Origin: Thiothrix litoralis
GTDB taxonomy: Bacteria > Pseudomonadota > Gammaproteobacteria > Thiotrichales > Thiotrichaceae
Length of the DNA stretch: 64,000 nt
Assembly: GCF_017901135.1 (NCBI RefSeq)
Contig: NZ_CP072801.1
Location: forward strand, 2,232,001-2,296,000
Reading direction: 5' to 3'
A program made the translations under genes and the position numbers. Shown piece by piece: positions 43,135 through 53,345 of the stretch (its first letter is position 1; each line of letters opens with the position of its first letter). The notes under the pieces were generated by a model. That model did no database searches. It was not told the origin of the DNA and saw only the letters and a program-made list of their open reading frames with translations.

Positions 43135-43376
43135 AGCTCTACCTCACGCATGGGAGACTTGTCGCGGGATAAGTCCAGCCCCTCCAAGCTCGGTGTATGA
43201 TCCAACAAGAAACGTTTGAAGCTGGTACGTTTACCGGTCAAACGTTGATAATCCGCCAATGACAACACGACTACCGCCTCATCGCGGCGGGAAACTTGTT
43301 GCGGCCCCTCGCACAAAGCACGGTTGACCACTTCACTGAACCTGTTTTTAGCATCTGCCAAGCGCCATTGCATCAT
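43131..43376 (-). CDS. Phd/YefM-family antitoxin
   Basis: An 81-residue protein with WRLADAKNRFSEVVNRAL, EGPQQVSRRDEAVVVLSLADYQRL: the Phd/YefM N-terminal DNA-binding domain; the C-terminal arm (FKRFLLDHTPSLEGLDLSRDKSP) would wrap the toxin. Two ATGs are adjacent at the start and either may be used. It lies upstream of the PIN toxin with 4-bp overlap, so this is a complete phd-vapC unit. Confidence 0.86.
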   Translation of the reverse strand: MMQWRLADAKNRFSEVVNRALCEGPQQVSRRDEAVVVLSLADYQRLTGKRTSFKRFLLDHTPSLEGLDLSRDKSPMREVEL

Positions 43377-43540
43377 ATTTACCCACCTCGTTTAATCTAG
43401 CCAATCTAGCTATAATTATCAAATTAAGCTCATCAGAGGTCAAGTAAATACATTAGCCGAGTAAATCCCCGTGTTGCAAAACATCTGGTCGGGCATCATC
43501 ACAATGGTGTCGAGCAAACCAAAACCACCGCAAAGCCCGT

Positions 43541-43555
43541 GTAAAAAAATGTAAA
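43541..43555 (+). promoter_or_regulatory. CpxR-like box upstream of the cpxR-like gene
   Basis: GTAAA-aaaat-GTAAA, 67 bp before the response-regulator ATG. This fits the autoregulation known for cpxRA. It is identical in spacing to the sites upstream of the efflux operon and in the LysM/STY0301 intergenic region. Confidence 0.65.
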
Positions 43556-43621
43556 ACCCCGCCCCCACCCCACGCATTCGCCGTATGATTCAAGCTATAC
43601 ACTCACACTGGCACAAGCACC

Positions 43622-44308
43622 ATGAGCAAACTATTACTGGTCGACGACGACATCGAACTCACCACCATGCTGGCGGAATATCTGGAACGCGAAGGTTTCA
43701 GCGTCACCACCGTGCAAAATGGTGAGGCTGCTGTGCGCGAAGCCCTCAATGGTGACTACGCACTGGTAGTGCTGGATGTAATGATGCCCGGCATGAGCGG
43801 CATTGAAGCCTTGAGCCGCATCCGCACCCACAGCAAGATGCCCGTGCTGATGTTAACGGCACGCGGTGACGACATCGACCGTATTATCGGGCTGGAACTG
43901 GGCGCAGACGATTACGTACCCAAACCGTGTATGCCGCGTGAACTGGTCGCCCGTATCCGCGCTATCTTGCGACGTACCAGCAACGATAATGCAGCCATGA
44001 GCCATGAACCCTTGCACGTCGGCGAACTCAGCCTCCACCCCGACAAACGCCAAACCCTCTGGCACGGGCAAGCGCTGGAACTCACCAGCACCGAATTCAA
44101 CCTGCTGGAAGTATTGGCACGTCAGGCAGGGCAAACCGTCAGCAAAGCCGATCTTTCCACCCACGGGCTAGGCCGGGCGCTTACCCGTTACGACCGCAGC
44201 ATTGACGTACACATGAGCAGCATCCGCCACAAACTCGGCAACCTGCCGGACGGGCGTTCCTGCATCCAGACCGTGCGCGGCGTCGGCTACCAACTGATCG
44301 GGGAATAA
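43622..44308 (+). CDS. cpxR: CpxR-like OmpR-family response regulator
   Basis: A 228-residue response regulator. Receiver: acidic pocket VDDDIELT (Asp8-Asp9), phospho-acceptor VVLDVMMPGMSG (Asp52), conserved Lys in DDYVPKPC; then a winged-helix DNA-binding domain (LELTSTEFNLLEVLARQAGQTVSKADLSTHGLGRALTRYDRSIDVHMSSIRHKLG). The whole reads very close to E. coli CpxR. The sensor gene follows after 2 bp. The presence of GTAAA-N5-GTAAA before this gene supports the cpx assignment. It would respond to envelope damage. Confidence 0.88.
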   Translation: MSKLLLVDDDIELTTMLAEYLEREGFSVTTVQNGEAAVREALNGDYALVVLDVMMPGMSGIEALSRIRTHSKMPVLMLTARGDDIDRIIGLELGADDYVPKPCMPRELVARIRAILRRTSNDNAAMSHEPLHVGELSLHPDKRQTLWHGQALELTSTEFNLLEVLARQAGQTVSKADLSTHGLGRALTRYDRSIDVHMSSIRHKLGNLPDGRSCIQTVRGVGYQLIGE

Positions 44309-44310
44309 AC

Positions 44311-45666
44311 ATGGGCAGGCTGTTCTGGAAAATTCTCCTCACCTTCTGGCTCACGCTGCTAGTAGCAGGTGGTGTCACGGGCATTGCCGTGTGGGTACAC
44401 CATAACAACTTGCAAGCCATGGAAAAGGAAGTCATCGTCCGCCCCAGCTCCATCCTCGCTGTCAAAGCAGCCGCCAATACATTCCTCTACGGCGGAACAG
44501 CAGCGCTGCGCAATATGTTGCAGGAGCAAAAAGACGAAGCCCCTGAAGAGCTGCAAATCTACGCGGTGGATGCTAACGGCAAGGAACTGCTGGAACGCGC
44601 CGTATCGGATGACACCCTGCAACGTGTCCGCGCCAGCCTTGGGCAAAACCTCAAATTACCCATCGTCCGGCAGGTGCAAGCGGGTACGGAAAATTACCTG
44701 TTGTTCGCCCCCCTTGCCGGGCAATACCCGCAATTCCAACAAGAACGACGCTTATCCCCGCCTCGCCATATTTCAGCCTCCACCCTGATTATCTCCGGGA
44801 TTGCCGCGAGCTTTTTATCGAGCTTCTTCTTGGCGTGGTATTTCTCGCAACCTATCAACATCTTGCGCAAAGCCTTCCGTATCGCTGCCGAAGGTGATTT
44901 AAGCCAGCGCGTCACCCCCATCATCGGCTCACGCCGCGATGAAATCGCTGATCTGGGGAACGACTTCGATAATATGGCAACCAAACTACAAACCCTGATG
45001 GCCTCACAACGCCGTTTGCTGCATGATATTTCACACGAATTGCGTTCGCCCTTGGCACGCTTGCAAGCCAGCATCGGCCTTGCCCACCAACAACCTGAAA
45101 AAGTCGCCAGCAGCCTTGCCCGTATTGAGCACGAAGCCGAACGTCTGGATACGCTGGTCGGCGAAGTACTTACCCTTTCACGCCTTGAGTCCGGTGTGCC
45201 ACAGCCGCTAGATGAATACATCGACATTCTGGAGCTGGCGGATGCGGTGATTGATGATGCGCGTTTTGAAGCGAATGCGTTGTCCCGCCAAGTGGTGTTT
45301 CAGTGCGATGTGGAGAATAGCCCGATCATTCAGGGGCATGGTGAATTGCTGTACCGGGCTTTGGAAAATGTCGTGCGTAACGCTATCCACCACACACCAG
45401 AGGGTACAGCGGTAACACTGGCGATTCATCAAAATAGTGCTAATGCTCGCTTGCAGATCACAGTGGATGATCAAGGCACGGGTGTACCGGAAGAAGAATT
45501 GGGGAGTATTTTCGAGCCGTTCCAGCGCAGCAGTAATGCCAACCCCAGCCGTAGCGGTTACGGTCTGGGGTTAGCGATTGCCCGTAGGGCAGTTGAGAGC
45601 CACGGCGGCACGATTCGAGCGATGAACCGTGCAGACCGTGGCTTGCGGGTGGAAATTATCCTTTAG
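44311..45666 (+). CDS. cpxA: CpxA-like sensor histidine kinase
   Basis: A 451-residue sensor kinase: TM1 (residues about 7-28), a periplasmic domain of about 130 residues, TM2 (STLIISGIAASFLSSFFLAWYF), HAMP (SQPINILRKAFRIAAEGDLSQRV), dimerisation helix with LLHDISHELRSPLARL (phospho-His), and catalytic domain with NVVRNAIHHTP (N box), DDQGTGVP and GYGLGLAIARRAVESHGG. Architecture and sequence match CpxA. Its stop overlaps by 4 bp the stop of the convergent repeat-protein gene, so transcription units run tail to tail without a visible terminator. Confidence 0.87.
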   Translation: MGRLFWKILLTFWLTLLVAGGVTGIAVWVHHNNLQAMEKEVIVRPSSILAVKAAANTFLYGGTAALRNMLQEQKDEAPEELQIYAVDANGKELLERAVSDDTLQRVRASLGQNLKLPIVRQVQAGTENYLLFAPLAGQYPQFQQERRLSPPRHISASTLIISGIAASFLSSFFLAWYFSQPINILRKAFRIAAEGDLSQRVTPIIGSRRDEIADLGNDFDNMATKLQTLMASQRRLLHDISHELRSPLARLQASIGLAHQQPEKVASSLARIEHEAERLDTLVGEVLTLSRLESGVPQPLDEYIDILELADAVIDDARFEANALSRQVVFQCDVENSPIIQGHGELLYRALENVVRNAIHHTPEGTAVTLAIHQNSANARLQITVDDQGTGVPEEELGSIFEPFQRSSNANPSRSGYGLGLAIARRAVESHGGTIRAMNRADRGLRVEIIL

Positions 45667-47852
45667 TCAGCAACGACCCGGATAAAGTGATGGGTATCAT
45701 CGGCATCGCGACACACCACAATATTGCAGTAATGGAACAACACAGCAGAACCCTGCTCAATATTACTCACATCACCGCCGACTGCCACAAAACCGGCTCT
45801 GGGTACGCCGCAATGGCTGGAACCCAGTTTGTCGTAGGTAGCCGGTTGCAGGCTGAGCGACTCGAAGTCATCCAACGTTGAGCAATCACGGGTATTACCA
45901 CTACGCCACAAATGGCTGACGGCGCGATGGTTATGCCCTCGGTATGCAGCCTTGGCTTGTTGCACTAGCAGGAGCAGCCAGTTTTTTTCATCAGCATCAC
46001 TGTCGGCAACATCGGTATGATCGGTCGTTGCCTCATCAGCAGAACCCATGTCTGCTGCTATGGCATTTGCTACCAAACCTGCCCCGCCAGCCATGGCTGC
46101 GGCTTTGGCAGCATCCAACAAGCCGCTACCTTCGTCTATGCTGACTTCGGGTAAATCCACTTCTGGCAATTGCAGATCGACATCGGGCAGTTCCCTGTCC
46201 ATATCCGGCAAATCAAAGATTGGTTTGTGTGGGTCGATGCTGTCGAAGTCGATAGCAGGTGCTTTCAGACCCATGTTAGGCAAAGCCACTTCCGGCGCTT
46301 TTAACTCGACATCGGGCAGTTCCCTGTCCATATCCGGCAAATCAAGAATGGGCTTATGTGGGTCGATGCTGTCGAAGTCGATAGCTGGTGCTTTCAGACC
46401 AATGTCTGGCAAAGCCACTTCCGGCGCTTTTAACTCGACATCGGGCAGTTCCCTGTCCATATCCGGCAAATCAAGAATGGGTTTGTGTGGGTCGATGCTG
46501 TCGAAGTCGATAGCTGGTGCTTTCAGACCCATGTTAGGCAAAGCCACTTCCGGCATTTTCAGATCGACATCGGGCAGTTCCCTGTCCATATCCGGCAAAT
46601 CAAGAATGGGTTTGTGTGGGTCGATGCTGTCGAAGTCGATAGCAGGTGCTTTCAGACCAATGTCTGGCAAAGCCACTTCCGGCGCTTTTAACTCGACATC
46701 GGGCAGTTCCCTGTCCATATCCGGCAAATCAAGAATGGGCTTGTGTGGGTCGATGTTGTCGAAGCCGATAACAGGTGCTTTCAGACCGATGTCTGGCAAA
46801 GCCACTTCTGGCACTTTCAACTTGACATCGGGCAGTTCCCTGTCCATATCCGGCAAATCAAGAATGGGCTTATGTGGGTCGATGCTGTCGAAGTCGATAG
46901 CTGGTGCTTTCAGACCAATGTCTGGCAAAGCCACTTCCGGCGCTTTTAACTCGACATCGGGCAGTTCCCTCTCCATATCCGGCAAATCAAGGATGGGTTT
47001 GTGTGGGTCGATGCTGTCGAAGTCGATAGCAGGTGCTTTCAGACCGATGTCTGGCAAAGCCACTTCCGGCGCTTTTAACTCGACATCGGGCAGTTCCCTC
47101 TCCATATCCGGCAAATCAAGAATGGGCTTATGTGGGTCGATGCTGTCGAAGTCGATAGCAGGTGCTTTCAGACCCATGTTAGGCAAAGCCACTTCCGGCG
47201 CTTTTAACTCGACATCCGGCAGTTCCCTATCCATATCCGGCAAATCAAGGATGGGTTTGTATGGTTCAATATCACTCACGTCGATAGTGGGCGTTTTCAG
47301 GTCGACTGGTGGTACGTTCAGTGACACATCCGGCAAACTGAGTTTGGCTTCTGGTAGTTCTGTAACCGCCTCTGGCAATAACTCAATTTCAGGCATATCG
47401 GGTAAATCAACTTTAGGCGCGGTCAGCTCAAATTCAGGTAAATCGACTTTAGGCGCAGTCAGTTCAACGTTAGGCAAGCTCATATCAGGTGCGGTCAATT
47501 CAACAGCGGGCAAATCCATATCTGGCGGGTCGATAATCGGCTTGTGTGGATTGATTCCGCTGAAATCCATCGGTGGGGCTTTAGGCACATCAACCTTATG
47601 GCGAGCAGCGGCAACTGCACCCACAGCGGCAGCACCACCTAGCACCGTAGCTACTGATGGCACACTCACCTGAGCAGAAGTTTCCCTATGCACCGACGGT
47701 GCTTCGATAGGCCGACGTGGATGTAGCGTTGCATCCTCGGCCACCTCAGCAGCGCCATCGCAAAACAGCGACTTCAAGAGACGCCCAATACCATACCCCA
47801 GTACAAAGACCACCAATAACCAAAGCAAAGCCTGTAGCAAAAACATTGTCAT
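45663..47852 (-). CDS. Giant 43-residue-repeat membrane protein (AHNAK-like repeats)
   Basis: A 729-residue protein. One N-terminal TM helix (residues 4-24, LLQALLWLLVVFVLGYGIG), a Pro/Ala linker, a set of short related repeats (about 100-152), then nine tandem 43-residue repeats at 190-576 of the form DSIDPHKPILDLPDM-(D/E)RELPDV..., rich in alternating LPD/ELK/APE beta-strand triplets. A Ser/Ala-rich helical stretch and a distinct 100-residue C-terminal domain with five Cys and a final HHF follow (577-729). The strand-like repeat recalls eukaryotic AHNAK. It lies in an operon with the 32-residue protein and the OmpA/BON protein. No known family; probably a long envelope-spanning or cytoplasmic scaffold. 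Confidence 0.8.
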   Translation of the reverse strand: MTMFLLQALLWLLVVFVLGYGIGRLLKSLFCDGAAEVAEDATLHPRRPIEAPSVHRETSAQVSVPSVATVLGGAAAVGAVAAARHKVDVPKAPPMDFSGINPHKPIIDPPDMDLPAVELTAPDMSLPNVELTAPKVDLPEFELTAPKVDLPDMPEIELLPEAVTELPEAKLSLPDVSLNVPPVDLKTPTIDVSDIEPYKPILDLPDMDRELPDVELKAPEVALPNMGLKAPAIDFDSIDPHKPILDLPDMERELPDVELKAPEVALPDIGLKAPAIDFDSIDPHKPILDLPDMERELPDVELKAPEVALPDIGLKAPAIDFDSIDPHKPILDLPDMDRELPDVKLKVPEVALPDIGLKAPVIGFDNIDPHKPILDLPDMDRELPDVELKAPEVALPDIGLKAPAIDFDSIDPHKPILDLPDMDRELPDVDLKMPEVALPNMGLKAPAIDFDSIDPHKPILDLPDMDRELPDVELKAPEVALPDIGLKAPAIDFDSIDPHKPILDLPDMDRELPDVELKAPEVALPNMGLKAPAIDFDSIDPHKPIFDLPDMDRELPDVDLQLPEVDLPEVSIDEGSGLLDAAKAAAMAGGAGLVANAIAADMGSADEATTDHTDVADSDADEKNWLLLLVQQAKAAYRGHNHRAVSHLWRSGNTRDCSTLDDFESLSLQPATYDKLGSSHCGVPRAGFVAVGGDVSNIEQGSAVLFHYCNIVVCRDADDTHHFIRVVAD
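46125..47285 (-). repeat. Nine tandem 129-bp repeats within the giant repeat gene
   Basis: A 129-bp (43-codon) unit occurs nine times head to tail, most copies nearly identical, with variation concentrated at a few positions (ELPDV(E/K/D)LK, ALP(DI/NM)GLK, DM(D/E)RE). The first and last copies are most divergent, as expected for arrays grown and homogenised by recombination. A long open frame exists on the opposite strand only because the unit is 43 codons and lacks reverse stops. Confidence 0.92.
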
Positions 47853-47855
47853 GAC

Positions 47856-47954
47856 TTAATCCTCTTTCCCTGAGCGTGAAAACCAACCCATTACCAAGCC
47901 AAAGACAAACGCCAGTAACAGCCACGTGGACAATTCTGAAAATAAATACAGCAT
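47856..47954 (-). CDS. 32-residue single-helix membrane protein
   Basis: A short gene between the OmpA/BON gene and the giant repeat gene. AAGGAG lies 6 bases before the ATG, and the 32-residue peptide MLYLFSELSTWLLLAFVFGLVMG... is one TM helix with a charged GKED tail. It resembles the N-terminal helix of the repeat protein (WLLLAFVFGLVMG versus WLLVVFVLGYGIG), suggesting helix-helix pairing. Position, ribosome site and composition support it as a real gene. No homologue is known to me. Confidence 0.65.
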   Translation of the reverse strand: MLYLFSELSTWLLLAFVFGLVMGWFSRSGKED

Positions 47955-47965
47955 AACGCTCTCCT

Positions 47966-49141
47966 TCACTCAGGGTTGATGTCAAAAGTGATCCGACGGT
48001 TTTGGGAACGGCCTGCCTCATTGGCATTGGAAGCCACTGGCTTGCTTGCGCCAAACCCGACACTCTTGATCAGCCCGGCATCCACGCCCTTATTCACAAA
48101 GTAGTCTTTCACTGCATCTGCACGCTGCTGGCTCAACTTCTGGTTGTAAGCCGCATTGCCGACGCTGTCCGTATGACCACTGATCTGAATACCCCGGCCT
48201 GCCACCACATCCTTACAGGTCGTGACAATGCCAACCAGTGAATCCAGCAAAGCAGCGCTATCCAGCTTGATGCCGGACTTATTGGTTTCAAACAGAACGG
48301 TTTTGCCGTTCATGGCATCATTCAACTGTTGCTGGCAATTCGCAGCCGCTTGTTCTTCAGCGGCAGCTTCCGGCTTGGCATCAGCAGCAGGTGCCTGCTC
48401 AGGTATTTTCACCATTTGATCGGGTGCAGCTTCTTTCACCGCCAAATCATCGACAATCCCCTCACCCAGCAATGCCCTGGCCTTATCCAAAAAACTGGCT
48501 TTATCGGCATTTGACGGTGCTTGCCCACCGATGCTATTACCCGCAGCAGACACTTTCAGGCTGGCATTTTCCAAACCTTGCAAAGCCGGTAGCAAGCCAG
48601 CCAAATCCTTCACCCAAGCGGCGGGAGCAACACCCTCCGCAAGCTGCAACTGATTATCGACTTTGCCAACACCATATACACCTTGAGCGGCAGCCAACGC
48701 TTCATCAATTTCTTGCTGAGAACCCATCACACCTTGCAGCACCACTTTGCCATTCACCGATTGCAACAAAAACTCAGGTGTTTTGGAGGGAGCAGCTTGC
48801 GCTGGCTCAGACGCACTGGCAGCAGCCACCTCGACCATATTCTGCACATCACGCACGCCGTAAACGCTCTGCACCGTTTTGAAAGCAGCGATACGCTCCT
48901 GATCAGAAGCTGCCATACCATTAAGCAGCACATCACGCCCGCGCTGATCAAGGCTCACCTGCGCCCAATCCATACCGGCGGCTTTTAGCGCAGCTTGACT
49001 ACGGGTAGCTAAGTCCTTTTCAACGACGCCCTGACGCGCCCCTGTCATTAGGAAAAATAACAGAGGTAAGCCCAGTAAGGTCAACAACCACCACCACATT
49101 GCAGGCAGAGCACCGCAACAGCACGCGCTTTTTTTATCCAT
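47966..49141 (-). CDS. OmpA-family protein with BON domains
   Basis: A 391-residue protein. Cys-rich cytoplasmic start (SACCCGALP), TM helix (WWWLLTLLGLPLLFFLM), two BON-like domains (SQAALKAAGMDWAQVSLDQRGRDVLLNGMAAS and TPEFLLQSVNGKVVLQGVMGSQQEIDEALAAAQGVYGVGKVDNQL), an Ala/Pro linker, and a C-terminal OmpA domain (FETNKSGIKLDSAALLDSLVGIV, GHTDSVGNAAYNQKLSQQRADAVKDYF, GFGASKPVASNANEAGRSQNRRITF). It is anchored in the inner membrane and should bind peptidoglycan. It heads the operon with the 32-residue and repeat proteins; together these may form an envelope-spanning structure. Confidence 0.85.
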   Translation of the reverse strand: MDKKSACCCGALPAMWWWLLTLLGLPLLFFLMTGARQGVVEKDLATRSQAALKAAGMDWAQVSLDQRGRDVLLNGMAASDQERIAAFKTVQSVYGVRDVQNMVEVAAASASEPAQAAPSKTPEFLLQSVNGKVVLQGVMGSQQEIDEALAAAQGVYGVGKVDNQLQLAEGVAPAAWVKDLAGLLPALQGLENASLKVSAAGNSIGGQAPSNADKASFLDKARALLGEGIVDDLAVKEAAPDQMVKIPEQAPAADAKPEAAAEEQAAANCQQQLNDAMNGKTVLFETNKSGIKLDSAALLDSLVGIVTTCKDVVAGRGIQISGHTDSVGNAAYNQKLSQQRADAVKDYFVNKGVDAGLIKSVGFGASKPVASNANEAGRSQNRRITFDINPE

Positions 49142-49274
49142 AACACTATCCTTTGGTTATCATTGTGAAATATCCAACACGTAGTGTAGTAGCATCAATT
49201 AACAATAAAGTTTAAAAAATGTTAATTAAGCGGATAATATTACCCGTCGATCGGTTTACTGAATGCGACTAAGG

Positions 49275-51464
<2,190 letters not shown>

Positions 51465-51674
51465 TTATGGTGATTGGTATTGTTTACTCTCCTTTATAGT
51501 TTTAGTCCTTTCGCATCAAGCTATCCAGTTGATTAAAACGAATGTTTCAATCGGTTTTTTAACAAAAATGGATTGACTTTTCACGCGCTTGACGCTGCTG
51601 TTGTTCGTGTTGGCAATAAAGTCGCGGGAATACGCTACACTTTTCCCCATCAACAGATCAGAGGTAATCAACAA

Positions 51675-52268
51675 ATGATTTCAACACAACAACGCTTCGG
51701 CATCCTGTTACTGCTCTTGAGTTTGAGCACCAGCGTGTGGGCGCATTCCGATGCTGCTGGCATGAGCGGCGGCTTTTTCAGCGGTTTTACCCATCCCCTG
51801 TTTGGCTGGGATCACGTCGCCGCCATGGTCGCGGTTGGCTTGTGGGGTGCATTTTTAGGGCGACCTGCCATTTGGATACTGCCCGTGGTGTTTCCGGTCG
51901 TCATGGCGTTCGGTGGGGTATTGGGTATCGCGGGCGTTCCGATTCCTTCCGTTGAAACCGGCATTGCGCTGTCAGCCTTGGTGCTGGGGTTAATGGTGGT
52001 CTTAGCCGTTCGCCCACCGTTATGGGTGGCGGCTGTGTTGGTCGGTGCATTTGCGATTTTCCACGGTCATGCTCACGGTACAGAATTACCCGATGCTGCC
52101 AGCCCGTTGGCGTATAGCCTTGGATTTGTCATCGCTACCGGTTTATTACACTTGTCTGGCATTGTGTTTGGTGAACTGACCCGCTGGCCTTGGGGAAACC
52201 ATGCCGTAAGGGCGGGCGGTGCAATCATCAGCTTGGCTGGGGTGGGTTTTTTGACCGGGATGCTGTAA
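51675..52268 (+). CDS. HupE/UreJ family membrane protein
   Basis: A 197-residue protein; the start is MISTQQRFG, with GAGG upstream. Signal-like first helix (cleavage near VWA-HS), then six further predicted helices. The HupE/UreJ marks are HPLFGWDHVAAMVAVGLWGA, WILPVVFPVVMAFGG and FAIFHGHAHGTELP. These proteins import nickel or cobalt, or serve as metal chaperones for hydrogenase/urease. No NiFe enzyme gene is intact in this window, so its target is unclear. The HGHAHG cluster is a likely metal site. Confidence 0.88.
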   Translation: MISTQQRFGILLLLLSLSTSVWAHSDAAGMSGGFFSGFTHPLFGWDHVAAMVAVGLWGAFLGRPAIWILPVVFPVVMAFGGVLGIAGVPIPSVETGIALSALVLGLMVVLAVRPPLWVAAVLVGAFAIFHGHAHGTELPDAASPLAYSLGFVIATGLLHLSGIVFGELTRWPWGNHAVRAGGAIISLAGVGFLTGML

Positions 52269-52361
52269 GCCATCATCACCATTCCAGTGAAAAGTCCCTG
52301 TTTGGGTAATGCGCTGCATCGTGATGACCGCGTGTGCCTGAACAGAGATGGAGAGAGAGCG

Positions 52362-52829
52362 TTACATCTGCGATTGCAGGTAATTTTGCAGACCGATTTT
52401 GTCAATCAGACCGAGTTGTTTTTCCAGAAAATACGCATGGTCTTCTTCAGTATCGGATAACTGTAAGCGCAGCATTTCGCGGGTCACGTAATCGCTTTCA
52501 TCTTCACAAATCTTCATCGCGGCTTTTAACGCGCCCACGACGTGATATTCCAGTGCAAGGTCATTTTTGAACATGCTAGGCACATCCGCACCAATATTCA
52601 GGCCATCCTGATTGCCAAGATCCGGCAAGCCTTCGAGGAACAAAATGCGCTTAATGATCGCATCGGCATGGCTGCTTTCTTCCTGACGTTCATGCTCGTA
52701 ATGCTCAAACAGCTTGGTTAAACCCCAGTCATCACACATACGCGAATGGATGAAATATTGGTCGCGGGCTGCCAACTCACCGGCTAACAGGGTTTTCAGC
52801 ACGTCAATAACGCGGTCGTTTCCTTTCAT
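52362..52829 (-). CDS. bfr: Bacterioferritin subunit, ferroxidase type
   Basis: A 155-residue bacterioferritin beginning [18 protein letters not shown]. The ferroxidase ligands are all present (Glu18, Glu51, His54, Glu94 and the C-terminal pair Glu128-His131), but the heme-ligating Met52 of Bfr is Ser here. It therefore should oxidise iron but not bind heme by itself. It lies 12 bp after the partner subunit gene, which shows the reverse pattern. The pair matches the two-subunit (alpha/beta) Bfr of Pseudomonas and Neisseria relatives. Confidence 0.9.
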   Translation of the reverse strand: MKGNDRVIDVLKTLLAGELAARDQYFIHSRMCDDWGLTKLFEHYEHERQEESSHADAIIKRILFLEGLPDLGNQDGLNIGADVPSMFKNDLALEYHVVGALKAAMKICEDESDYVTREMLRLQLSDTEEDHAYFLEKQLGLIDKIGLQNYLQSQM

Positions 52830-52841
52830 AATGTTGTCTCC

Positions 52842-53312
52842 TTATGCGCTCATCATGGACTGTAAATAATTGGGCAAACCCGCATTCTGGATTGCCCATT
52901 GTTGGGATTCGAGCCAGTCGATTTGCTCTTCCTCCTCTTCGAGAATCTCTTGCAGCATGTCACGGCTCACGTAATCCTGCGCTTGTTCACACGCGGCAAT
53001 CACGCGGCGTAATTCCGCCACGACTTCCCCAGCAAGGCGTAAATCGTTGGCGATGATTTCCGGCACATCTTCACCGAGATACAGCTTGCCCAAGTCTTGC
53101 AGGTTAGGCAGTGCTTCGAGGAACAGAATACGTTCGATCAACTCGTCCGCCTGTTTCATGGCTTTGATAGAACGTTTGTATTCGCGCTGGTTAAAACCTT
53201 CCAGACCCCAGTTTTTACACATGCGGGCGTGGAGGAAGTATTGGTTGATCGCCGTAAGCTGGCTGCGTAACGCCAAATTCAGCGAACGGTTAATTTCGGG
53301 GCTTCCTTTCAT
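52842..53312 (-). CDS. bfr: Bacterioferritin subunit, heme-binding type
   Basis: A 156-residue bacterioferritin, MKGSPEINRSLNLALRSQLTAINQYFLHARM. Met52, the heme ligand, is retained (AMKQAD), but four of the six ferroxidase ligands are changed: Glu18 to Gln, Glu51 to Ala, His54 to Gln, Glu94 to Ala; His130 is also Gln, Glu127 stays. It cannot form a normal di-iron site. It would join the ferroxidase subunit in a heteropolymer, carrying heme for electron delivery from Bfd. Gene order: peroxidase, this gene, ferroxidase gene. Confidence 0.9.
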   Translation of the reverse strand: MKGSPEINRSLNLALRSQLTAINQYFLHARMCKNWGLEGFNQREYKRSIKAMKQADELIERILFLEALPNLQDLGKLYLGEDVPEIIANDLRLAGEVVAELRRVIAACEQAQDYVSRDMLQEILEEEEEQIDWLESQQWAIQNAGLPNYLQSMMSA

Positions 53313-53345
53313 GGCACTTCTCCTGTTCAGGTGTTGAAAGATTTT

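Noticed and set aside
46125-47285. CRISPR array
   Set aside because: Repeats are contiguous, 129 bp, without unique spacers, and in frame within a gene.
46048-47673. A 541-codon open frame antisense to the repeat gene, itself repetitive (SGSSLSISGKS units)
   Set aside because: It is an exact shadow of the 129-bp repeat; it has no ribosome site, and its Ser/Gly repeats are the reverse reading of the LPDM/RELPD codons. The minus frame has a TM start, operon context and a non-repetitive C-terminal domain.
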